In this document: positions 38,501 to 50,500 of the stretch, one piece after another
Layout of the letters: each line of letters opens with the position of its first letter
Position numbering within the stretch: the first letter of the stretch is position 1
DNA from: Gambelia wislizenii
Taxonomy: Eukaryota; Chordata; Lepidosauria; Squamata; Crotaphytidae
Direction of reading: 5' to 3'
Assembly: GCA_030847615.1 (NCBI GenBank)
Contig: JAUMIR010000001.1
Span: 158,321,001 to 158,385,000, forward strand
DNA length: 64,000 nucleotides
Notes under the pieces: model-generated
Told to the model about the DNA's origin: nothing
The model's input: only the letters and a program-made list of their open reading frames with translations
The model's database searches: none
Program-made: the position numbers and the translations under genes

Positions 38501-41500
38501 TGATCTGGTGTGCAAGCAATGTGGCTTACTAGCTTTTACATCTCTGCTGTAGGACTGTGAATAAAAAAATTGGCAATGGGTAGGATCCAAATCAAGTCAT
38601 GCTTGGAGCAGCATTGTTGTTGCTGCTGTTGTTGCTTGCTATTAATAATGATGATGACAATGATGTATTAATTATATCCCACACTATATATCTCAGGATC
38701 TCAAGGCAAAATACAGATAAAATAAACCAAACAGTTTAAAAAAAATAGAAAGAGTAAACATAATTTCAGTAGATTAAAAGCATATTAAACAATTTAAAAG
38801 ATTAAAACAGATTTTAAAAGTTAAAATGGTTTAAAACCATGTGAATTTTTGAATAAATAATTTTTTAAAACCCACATTTTTACATGTTGCCAACACGAAG
38901 TCAAATTTGGTCAAGCTGGGTGCCACAGCCAAGAAGGCCTTCCCCCATGTCCTCTGACACTGTATTGCCCCCACCCCATAGACTTTGAGCAGGTTATATA
39001 GGGAGAGGTAGCTGTTCCTTCAGGTAGTGAGGTCAAAAGCCATTTAGGGTTTTGAATGTCATCACAAGCACCTTGAATTCAAACCAGAAGTGTATTGGCA
39101 GCCTGTGAAATTACTGAAGACTTTAATTGCATGATATTTAAACATTTTGTACTAGCTGCAGCTTCTGAGTCATATTTCCCACATTAAGTTTATAATAGTA
39201 GTTTAATGGGAAGGTTACCAGTGCATGAACTAGTATGGTTTAGTTAACCCTGTCCAGGAAAGGCTATAGCTGATGAACTAGGTGAAGCAAGCATTCTAAG
39301 CCATGTAGTCTACCTGAAACTCTAATGACAAGACATTCCAAAATTTTGTTGCTGTGGCTGGGGAAGAGCAATCCCATCTAGGTCCATCTATCCAATACCT
39401 GGACCTAAGAACCACTAATCCACAGAGCCCACATTTTACTAGATTTAGCTTCAATTTATTGACTTGTATCCAGCCCATGACAGCATCTAGACAATGGTCC
39501 CTGACAAGGAGAAGTAGAGCTGGGGATCTTTAGTATACTGATGGCATTCAATGTAGTAACACACTTTAAACAGGATTTGTCATTGCTGACTTGTGTCCCA
39601 TTGGTTTCTGTGGACCTGTTGATACGCATGACTGAACTCAACACATAGGTTAAATTAGACTGTTATTCCATAACTAGAGTAGACCCATTGACTTAATGGA
39701 ATTTACCTAAGTTTTGACTTACCTAAATTCTCTTGATTCAGCGGGTCTACTCTGTTTGGGATTAGCATTTATCTTCAGCTCATTCTGTGTTTAGTTATCT
39801 GTTAAGAATCCTTCCACTTAAGGGTAGTCAGCATATTTGCAAAAATGAAGGGAAGCTGCTATACAGTGGGACCTCCAGATCCACGGGCTCTGGACCTGTA
39901 AATTCAACAGCTGTGGACCGTCACATCCCATATTATAAAATGGTGGTGAAATGAACGCAGACATGCTGAAGCATCCACCTACATGTCACTGCCATTTAAT
40001 AATATGGGATGTGGTAATCCCTGTTATTTGGTATCCATGCGCGGTCCAGGAACTAACTCCCCACAGATCCAAAGGGCCACTTTATATGTTGTAAAATTAA
40101 TAATGGTGTAATTGATTGAATTCAAAGTACAGTTGGGTATGAACAGGACAGCAGTGATTGTCCTAGTGCACTTTTACTGCCCTTATTTGAAGTGTTCTGT
40201 ATTCAGTTCTGTATAACAATTTAGTTTAAAAATTAGTCTTTTAAAGCAAATCTTCTAAGAGAATGATTTTCTTAATCCTGTGCCTTTGGGTGCATGCAAA
40301 AGGGCAGAGCATCAAGACCAGTCTTATTTACATAAACCTGTCAAAATAGTAACTTTCAAAGTTCTTTTGAAACAGTAGGAAACTTGTATTCCCATTCTAT
40401 GAAGGTTTTATAACTATGTTTTAGTTGAAAATAACTCATTCCCAAGGATGACTGAAGTCATGGGGGCAGGGGATAGCATGTAGTTTTATTTTGAAATGAA
40501 ATAAAACATACATAGTTGACTAAAAATGATGAATACAAGTGAATGCAACAAAATCAAAGAGTTCAAAGAGAAGGAAATCTACTTATTAGTTCCTAGTTAA
40601 TAATGGCTAAGTTTGTGGGACCCTTAGCTCATCAACTGTTTGGTTTGGATGGCCACATTATGTAGCTGAATTATAATCACAAATTTGTATTGGGATATGA
40701 TGAGGAAACCCAAGAGTTGCTGGCTGTCTTCTAGCATTTGACAGCTCTTGGTCTTGGTGATAGAAATCAAGCACTTCTTTTTCATTGCTTCCATCTCTTT
40801 CAGTGACCAGAAACTTCTCTTGTCTGGTGGTATGATACTTGCTGACTAAATATTTTCTTGTAATGAAATACTGGCTGCTTTAATATTGATGTATATCTTC
40901 CTTCTGAAACTTTGATTACTAAATAATATCTGTGGTCAATTCTGGTGAAACAAAAAGTTTATTTATTTATTTATTTATTTATTTATTGCATTTGCAGGGC
41001 TGATGGTGTAATGAGGACAATGGTCCCAGAAAAATTACTGAAAAGCATGCCTATATTACAGGGACAAATAGATGCCCTTCTTGAATTTGATGTATGTACT
41101 TAAAATTTTCTTACATGATGAAAGAAAACAGTTCAGACTGCCTCAGTAGAAACAAAGTACTGTATCACTTCAGGCCATTGAATGTACACTAACTATTCTT
41201 TTACTTTCTGTAAGCTTGTCCAAATTGCGGAAAGAATAAATGGCTGTGGACTGAGCACATAGGAATCCCTTTTTGCACTCCACTGAAGTTCCATAGAAGG
41301 AACTTCTATGGGAATAAATGGCTGTGGACTGAGCACATAGGAATCCCTTTTTGCACTCCACTGAAGTTCCATAGAAGGCGTTTGTTCCTCCAGCTTTTCA
41401 CAGCAATCTAGATTTTCCTTAGTCAGTCTTATATTTTTTTCACATGGGAGAAGAGACAAAATTTAGCTATTTGTGTGGACAAAACATGTACAGTCAGCCC

Positions 41501-44500
41501 TCAGCTTTCTCAGGGGTTAGGTGCAAATATAGGGCTGCAAATGTAGGATGCTATTTTTCTTTTCTTTTTTACCTGAGAGAACACTTCTCTAGGCATTTCT
41601 AGGTCCTGAACTGGAAGTTGACCATAGAAACACACTGGAGGACCTAGAAATGCCTAGAGAGAACATATTTTTTTCAGTTGCATATGGGGCAGCAGCAGAG
41701 GCAGCAGCAAATACAGTAATCCTTGAATAATCAAATCCACAAATGTTTAGTCCCCAAATGTTGTTCCCCTCTCCAGTTTCCCTCTCCAGTTCCTCCAGAC
41801 TATTGTTCCCCTCTCCAGTTCATGCTGATCTGTAAGAGAGCTGAGCTAAACATGCACTTAGGTTTATTGTAGTCTTTCTGAATTTTCAAAAACAGAAGTT
41901 GTGTATTCTCTTTATGTGCTCAAAACAGGCATAGATTTGTAATCTTAAGTGTGCCTGAACAATGTATGTGATTATTAATGTTACATATTGCGCTGCAAGA
42001 AAACCTGGCTCCAAATTTAGAAGTCACAATGAATAAATAATGGGTTTTTATGTTTATGTAGGTTCATCCAAATGAATTGACAAATGGGGTTATAAATGCT
42101 GCATTTATGCTTCTCTTCAAAGATCTCATCAAGCTTTTTGCCTGTTACAATGATGGTGTTATTAACTTATTAGGTAAGTAACTTAATGAAATATGTTAAT
42201 TAAGTGTCACAGTTATTAATAGAACAGTAATTCTGAAAGTTAAAATTGTTAGCTGATTTCCAAGCCTATGGAAACATTGTACTCCCTCAAATCCATCTCT
42301 GTCTTTAACTATCTATAGCAAACACATAGTTCTGTGATAATACTGCTAACTGAATTAGGAGGAAGATAGTTGGCATATCAGTTATGCTAGCATGTTTCTG
42401 GGTGACCTATGAGAAAGCTCAAGTTAAACTCTGGGTTTGTATAGATTCCATATGATTAAACAATACAGTCAACCAATACTTTTTACCAACATCTTTTCCA
42501 GTTTTCCGCTTTGAACAACCCGAAGTCAGTGCTTACAATATATATATGGAATTGCTTCCTTTATGATGATTACTTGGTTGCCCATAATCACTGACACAGA
42601 TTAATATCCCCCTTTTGCCTATAACTTGCTTCTAATGGTGTGGTGGGGAACCTTCAGAGCTAGTTATGGTTCCATATTCTTGCAATAATGCACTAGATGT
42701 GGTCAAGCTGTCTGACCCCATCTCCTCCATAGTAGAGAGAGGAATCCGTGCTTTTATTTCCAGTCACTGATCAGAGATAATAATAGGGATTTCCTGAGAT
42801 GGCTGCATACTCAGTCAGTGCTTGCAGATTCCCAAGTGATTTAGTATTCTTTCTTGGTTCTTCAAGCCACTCACTCTTCCAAGTCTTGAAACCCAGACTT
42901 GACAAAATATTTTCATAAAGACCATCTTGTATTTAGTCATGCTTACCTAATTGCTTCATGTGCATATTTTTACGAATGTATTCATGCAGTGATCTTTACG
43001 ACTAGTAGATACTCATCATGCCTTGTCCCTTCCTCAAAGTAAATAGCCTCTATCTTGAAAGGAATAGGGCACACCAAATGGTCCAAATCACAGTAGGTTG
43101 AGTAATCTACTCTTGTTTGTGAAGCTTAATTTATTGGTCTGGAGAGGGAGAAGAATGACATTGATGCACAAGCACATATTACTTGTCTTCTGACTGTATG
43201 TACTAGATGAGTTCAAACTGCCCTGGGTGTTATGGGAGAAAACAGGCCATGCAGTAGGAAGCCACTGCTACACTTTTAATAGAGTCATGAGGACTCTTCT
43301 TTCCCCTACTTTAAAATTCCTGACTTTTGAATGAAGACTTATTTAGTGGTTATATCTTTGAGGCTCAAAAATTACCGTATTTCTTCCAGAGAAGTTTTTT
43401 GAAATGAAGAAGGGTCAGTGCAAAGATGCTCTTGAAATTTACAAACGGTTTCTGACTAGAATGACAAGAGTATCAGAATTCCTTAAAGTTGCAGAGGTAA
43501 GTGAAACTTCCATGGTGCCTCTACTCTAGGCATACATATGATCTCCCCACAGTTCTCCACCTGACAGTGTTAGTGTATGTTGAGCTAACTGCAGTAGATT
43601 CACAAATAGACTATAACGGCCAAATTATAATGTGCCCTCATTAAACTTGATGGGAAAAGTTCACTGTTTCTCATCTGGGGAATACAGTCCCCAAGTTATG
43701 GTTCCATATGCTTGCAGTAATTCACTAAATGTGGCCAAATGGACTCTCTGAATTTCTAGCAAAAAGTAGCACAATTTCATTGAGAACTGATATAACATAA
43801 TGTTTGAGGGACTGTCTTCCCTATAGTACTAACAGTGACTTACCTTAGAGATTGTTTTCTAAATTACTGGGAAAACCTACGTAAATTATTTTGAACACTC
43901 AAAAATGTCCAGATGCCAAGTATTTTTTCTCAAACGGGATTCAAACCAATTAATATGGGTTTACTGAGACTTTCAAACTGATATGAGTTGGTAAAAAGTT
44001 TAAACAGTTAAATAGTTACTATTTTCACCTTATGGTCCATATGTTGTTGTGGTTCTAAAGCCAGGCTACCAGAGGCGTGACCTAATTTCAGTTTTCTGCT
44101 TCAGTTCATGAAGGTGGTAGGAAAGAGTTGAAAAAGAAAAAGTATCAAAGACCTTATAAGTAGACTAGGAAGCAAGTGTTACTTTTAATGAAATACTTTG
44201 GTATCTACTAGTTACTTTTTGCAGGAAAAAGCTAGAATGCTGTTATGTGTAATGCTGTGCAATTAACTGCTTTTCATTGTAACATAATGGGGGCTTGGGT
44301 TGCCTTGTTGTTTATGACTAGGTATGTTTGACACAGCCTGAGCGATGGGAGTGGGAGGAGGAAGAGTCATCTGGGGAGCTGCCTTGTCCTACCTCTTAAG
44401 GAGTTGTGGTACAGCTAGTGAGTACCAGAGGAGCCAGAAAGGAGTTGGAACAGAGAGGGGGAAGGGGAGGAGAGAGAGGAAGAGAAGACATCTTTCAGAT

Positions 44501-47500
44501 TTGACCTGCATCAGAGGCTCAGGTGGACTGGAATTAAAAAAAAAAACTTTTTAAAATTGATTTTGCCTTCCCCTCCTTCCTCTATTCTGCTCATATACAT
44601 GAGACTGTTTCTGCTGCCAGAACTCTCTCTGGCTTTTCTTTGCAAACGAAGATTCAGGAAGGACTCATCCTGCACTTTCTGCATGTGCACTGATGACTAA
44701 AAAGGCCAATCTGAGATAAACAAGTCCGGTCGCAGAAAGCACAGCAGAAGGTCTCCTTGGGTGATGTTTCTGGGTTGTGATTCTTTCTGTGTTGTTGTTT
44801 CTCTTCAAGACTTGTTCGGCATGAGTTCTCAAATAAGGCTGCAGCATTGTGGACAGTGCGTCTCCATGCCTCCTGATGTGAGGCCGGGGCGGACCATTGT
44901 TGGTGATCAATTTGGCCGAGCCTGAGATGTTGTTTCAGGGAGTCCTTGTATCGTGGTTTTTTTTTTTTTTTGGAGCTCCCCTCTTACGTTGACCCATGGC
45001 GAGTTCACCGTAGAGTACTATTTTGGGGAGGCGATGGCCCTCCATCCTAGAAATGTGCCCTGCCCAGCGCAGCTGCCAGAAAGAGACAGAGATAATCAGT
45101 ATGAGTGCATGGGGTTGGGGTAGAGAAAGAGGGCTGCATTGCCATCCTGACTGTTCCAAACAGCCACACAGGACATGCATTTGAATAGGTTTGGTTGGTG
45201 TGAGCTGTGAAAGAGAGTTTAGAGGAGGTGTTTTTCTGCACACCTGAGGCTGGCTCAGGTATGTGATTTAGAGCAATTGTTTGGAGGACGTGGAGATGGA
45301 GATGAAGAGAGATTGAATGAGTGACTGATTTTGAGCACCTGTCCAAAGCAGCTATGTGTAGTGTACACGGAGCCATGTGGTGTGCAATGCTGTGCTTATA
45401 TGGCTGAATACAGGGGTTCACTCAGAATTTGATCAGAGATGGAAGAAATCAGAGTGTTTTCTTGTATTTTTCAATGGCACATCAGTAATATTGATAATAT
45501 TTGTATGCATCTATATTTAGAACTGGGGCTTACAGGTCCCCAGTGCTACTGTTCTATGAAGAGAAGAATGTGCCATGTGATATTATATTTTGCAAAAATA
45601 CTGCTTTTAAAAAAACCTCTGTATAAGAAAAGATACGGTAATTCATATTATAAATGGAACTTGTAATAATTCACTTTTCATATGTGCTATAAAGTCAAGT
45701 TTCTCAACTTTTAGAGGTCTAAACCCCCCAAAAGGGAAAACTTATTTCTTAAATATTTTTTTGTTTTTCATCATCCACAGCAAGTTGGAATTGACAAAGG
45801 AGACATCCCTGATCTCACACAAGTAAGTTTTTGTTATATTTAGCCTGATAGTTAAGGTGGCAGAAATGACTTCTGTTCATATAGCATGCAACCTAATGGC
45901 GTTACTTTTTAAAGTCAATACTTTGAAAACAGCAACCATTTTGATTGCTCTTGATCCATCATTTTTTGTTCCCAGAAGAGGGTTTTTTTTTTTTTTTTTT
46001 AAAAAGGCCATATTTAATTTACGGGTATGTTAATGAAAAGACTGCCCAATTCTTCTCCCTTCCAGAGGTGCAGATTGATCCCAGAAGCTGAGAGTTTGAG
46101 TTGCACATCTGGGAGAGGAAATTCTTAAGTACTGAATGCATGCTTTGATTTAGTCCATAACAATACCTTTTGTCTCTGAACAAGAAACTGGTTTAGGGTT
46201 GCCATAATAAGACCGCATCTGGATAAGAGGATATAGTATTAATAGTCAGAGAGCTGGTGTAGTGTAGCAGTCAAGATCTTGAGTTGCAAGCTCCCCATTT
46301 CAAATATCTTGTCCCTTACTGACCATAGGCTAGTTACTGGCTCTTGGCTCCCATTTGTAGTAATATTGTGGTGTAATATTGCCTTACCCTAGAAAAATGC
46401 TGTAAAGCTTGTACGGCAATATATGTGAACTACACTTTAAACATGCTTGTCTACACTGGCCAGAATACCCCATGTTTTGACTAGAGTATTCCAGCCCCAG
46501 GCCTGCAGCAATTCCCCCCTACCTGCCCTTCTGTTGCGGCAACAGAGGGGTGTCCTCACACCTGTGGTCTGCATGTGAACTGGTGCTTCTCTTCCCTGCA
46601 CTGATTGTGTCTTCTGAGGCCAGGAATAAGTGTCTTCAAGCAGACACGATATGTGCAACCTGGCCAGGCAATGGCTGTGCCAGGCACTGTGTGGGCACCT
46701 ACCCCCATTGCAGTAATGGATCTCACAATTTTATCCAGAAAAAAATGTAGATGTTGAGGGTTTTTTAACCACATGTCCACTTAAGGGGTATTGGCCTCGG
46801 ATTCTCATCAGAACTGCCCAGATGTCATCTGGGCAGTTGGGACTAGAAATGAGGCAAAAGCCTTACATTGTCTGGACTGCTGAGCTTGGGAACAGGGGGG
46901 AGGCCATTTCATTTGGCCCATCTAAGTAGTTTGACAAAAATCTAATCTAGGGATAAAGCACTTTAAAAATATTATTATGGCATCCCTATCCTTCTTCAAT
47001 ATAATCATTAAGATTCTTGCAAATAAAGGAGATTGCTTTATCTTAAGTTGCACAGTAGCATGGCATCCATTACTTGAAACAAAGGTAATTGAATTAGAAA
47101 TTCTAAGGTAGAATGGGATGCTAATATAATGTTTGCATGTCTTGGTACCTGCTCATTAGCACTGAAATTAAAGGCAAACAGATCAACTGCTGTAAAGTTC
47201 ACCCTAGATATGTTGTTATATACCACTGATCTATATAATACAGGCTTTTCAGTGGTAATCAACTCTTATTTGTCTTCGTAAGTTTAGACAAGGAGTGGGG
47301 AACATGTGGCCAGCAGATTGCATGTGGCAACCCAGGGCCATTTTTTGACTACCAGGGATAAAAAAATTGTTCTGAAATGCCCAAAAATTATCTGTTGGGG
47401 TTGTGGAGGCTGTTTCCACCAAACAGGTTGTGGAGGCTGTTTGGAGACCCACTGGATTCTACCTGCCAGTGGATCAAAACCAAATTTTGCAAAATAAATA

Positions 47501-50500
47501 AATAAATAAATAAAAATGTTTTTGCTTCAGAATACCTGAAAATGCTCTCTAGGGACCAAGAAGGCTCCAAAACATGCACCCATGTCCCTTGAAGAGCATT
47601 GGAGGCAAAAATTGATTTTTTTGGAGGAGTAGTTATGGAGGGGGTGCATCCCTCCAAGCTTTCCTAGAGGTCTAATTTGCTGTCCTGTTCTTCCACCATA
47701 GCTCACTCTTAGTTTAGACCTTATTAAAATATTGGGCTTGTCTATACCAGTCACAAAGGATGAATTTCCCCCAAAATCTGACCCGATAATGCCACAGCTT
47801 TCCCCCCAAATCTGGTGCAATAGTGACACATGCTATAGGGCCCCATTCACACCAGACTTGGGGAATACCCCTTAATCTGGGTTTTAGAAAACTTGCAGTT
47901 TTCTCCAGAGTTTTCTGGAAACTCCAGAGAAAACTGCTGTGTGAACAATCCATCTGCACTGGATTTGGGGTGTGTGGAGGATTGGTGAGGAAGGACAAGT
48001 ACTGCCTGAGGTGCCGCCATTCTTTTCCCTCTCCTCTGCACAACTTCTCATTCCAAAGGCAGGGTCTGAGTGGTAGTTGCTCTTTTTGAGGTCAGAACCC
48101 CCAGCAAGTCCCACCATTGTGAGGCTAGCCAGCCATTCTGGATGCAGAGAGGGTGACTACTGCTGGGGCTTTGATTTTCTGGCACACAATCCCCGCTCTG
48201 AACTGTGGGAATAGCAATAGCATTTATATTTCTGTACTGCTTATCAGTGAAAAGCACTCCCTAAGTGGTTTACAATGTGTTAGCTAATTGCCCCCAACAA
48301 GCTGGGTGCTCATTTTACCAACCTAGGGAAGGATGGAAGGCTGAGTCAACCTTGGAACCCTGTAGAATAGAACTCACAATGTTGTGGCTGCAGTACCAGC
48401 ACTTAACCACTGTGCTACCAGGGAAGAGCAGAGTGCCAGTGGTAGCTGACCGTTCTGGCTTCAGAGAGGCAACTACCATTGGTACTTTGCTTTTCCAGTG
48501 CACAGTCACCCCGCCGAACTCCAGGAAAAGCAAAGGCCCAACAGTGGTTACCCTCTCCGAAGCCAGATCAGGTGGCTGCTGGCGGTGCTTTGCTTTTCCC
48601 AGAACTTGGAGGGGTGATTGTGTGCTAGAAAATCAAAGCCACAGTGGTAGCCGCCTTTTCTGGCTTCAGAGAGGCAACTACCTGGGACAATGTAGATTTG
48701 GGCTTTGGTAGGCATGGCACTTAAATCTGGGTCAGAGTAGCCTGAATTTCATGCACTGCAGCTCCAGGCCAAAGTAGTCTGAATCTCATCCAGATTTTTA
48801 CCCCCATCCCATGTAGTCAAGCCCATTGTCTCAGGGCTGGTTTAAGGAATTTTGGGGCCCCCTGCAATGCTTTATTTTTGGGGGCCCCATATGTTTATCT
48901 CAGGTCAATGTAACCTAACCTATTCACAGTACAGTATGTTCAGATTACAGTAGGACCCCCGTATCCATGGATTCATTATCCATGGGACACAAAACAGCAC
49001 ACCTACCATAGAGTGTTCTTAGAAAATGTGTCCTCTCTAGCCGTTTTCTAGGCCCTCCAAGACAACTCTATGGTATTTTAAACCAGAAGTTCCATTATTT
49101 TCAATGGCGTTCACTATTACCCACGGTTTTCAGAATCCATGTCTGCACAGAACCGATCCCCAGTGGAAAGAGGGGCCTACTGTATTATATAATTTGCCAC
49201 CAATTATTTAGTTTTAAAACTATATTATAGGCACTAACATAATATTTTTTGTTAATTATCAATTAATGTAATGCTAGATTTCCTCAAAAAAAGAAAGAGT
49301 AGACTACAAGCTAAACATGAGTTAGCAGTGTGATGCAGCAGCAAAAAATGCCAATGCTATTCTAGGCTGCATTAATAGGAGTATAGTGTCTAGATCAAGG
49401 GAAGTAATAGTACCACACCATTCTGCTTCCAGTTCTGGGCACAACAATTCAAGAAAGATACTGAGAAGGATGGTGGGAGGTCTGGAAGCCATTACGACCT
49501 ATGAGGACCGGCTTAGGGAGCTGGGTATGTTTAGCCTGGGGAAGAGAAGGTTGAGAGGTGACATGATAGCCATATTTAAATATTTGAAGGGATGTCATCC
49601 TGAGGATGGAGCAAACTTGTTTTCTGCTGCTCCAGAGACTAGGACACGTAGCAATGGGTTCAAACTACAGGAAAAGAGATTCCACCTAAACATTAGGAAG
49701 AACTTCCTGACAGTAAGAGGTGTTTGGCAGTGGAATGCACTGCCTGGGAGTGTGGTGGAGTCTCCTTTGAACGTTTTTAAGCAGAGGCTGGATGGCCATC
49801 TGTCATGAGGGCTTTGATTGTGTGTTCCTGCAGGGTAGAAGCCGATTGGATGGGGTGGCTGTTGGGGTCCCTTCCACCCCTATGATTCTAGGCTGCATTC
49901 AGAGCCTGGGAAAGTTACTTTTGGATTACACCTCCCAGAATCCCCCTGCCAGCACCCTTCTCAAGGTCTGGTTGCATTGTTCCTTTTCCAGCATTCTCTA
50001 GCCCAGTGGTTCTTAACTTGGGGTCCGCAATGTCCTCACAGGGGGTCCACAGAGGCTTGAAGGCTGCTTGGCCCACCTCCTCCTTGTAGTGGAGCAGCCA
50101 TGTGACAGGAACAAAGGCAAAGGCTGGCTGGGTGGCTTGGCCTGCACATTGCCATTCAATCCACTCCAGCCACAAACATGCAGGAAGAAGCAAGAGTGCC
50201 TCTGAGGAAAAGTTTAAACAATAGTGTAATTGTATTGTTTTTGTTTTTAGCTATTATTATTAGGGTTTTAAATTTTGAGTTAAGTCTTCAGGCAATGAAA
50301 GATACTTAAAGGGCTTCCCTGGTAAAGAAAAAGTTAAGAACCACTGCTTAGCCCAATGACTCTCACATAACACTAATGGGATACTGGTGTTTTAGTGACA
50401 ACAATAAAACCATTGTTCCTAGTAATATTACTCCAATTTTTTATTTACAGTGTATTTTTTATATTCTTCTGTTAAAAGAGCCATAGTGTTGTAGAAATTT

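Larger units (their letters stand above)
38369..40997 (+). other. SNAP91: SNAP91 intron between coding exons 4 and 5
   Basis: Holds an old antisense LINE-like sequence (38595-39560) and a Tigger-like MITE (39864-40083). The stretch 40090-40955 shows nothing I recognise, and the (TTTA)n run at about 40957-40988 ends the intron. Confidence 0.9.
41092..42061 (+). other. SNAP91: SNAP91 intron between coding exons 5 and 6
   Basis: Contains the 78-bp tandem duplication at 41234-41378 and a Tigger-like MITE at 41489-41765. The remainder, including 41770-42060, shows nothing recognisable apart from a short repeat of CCCCTCTCCAGTTYC near 41765-41820. Confidence 0.9.

Noticed and set aside
47249..48711. 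Cluster of short open frames on both strands
   Set aside because: They overlap a possible MITE and a SINE, and none has a splice context or recognisable motif.
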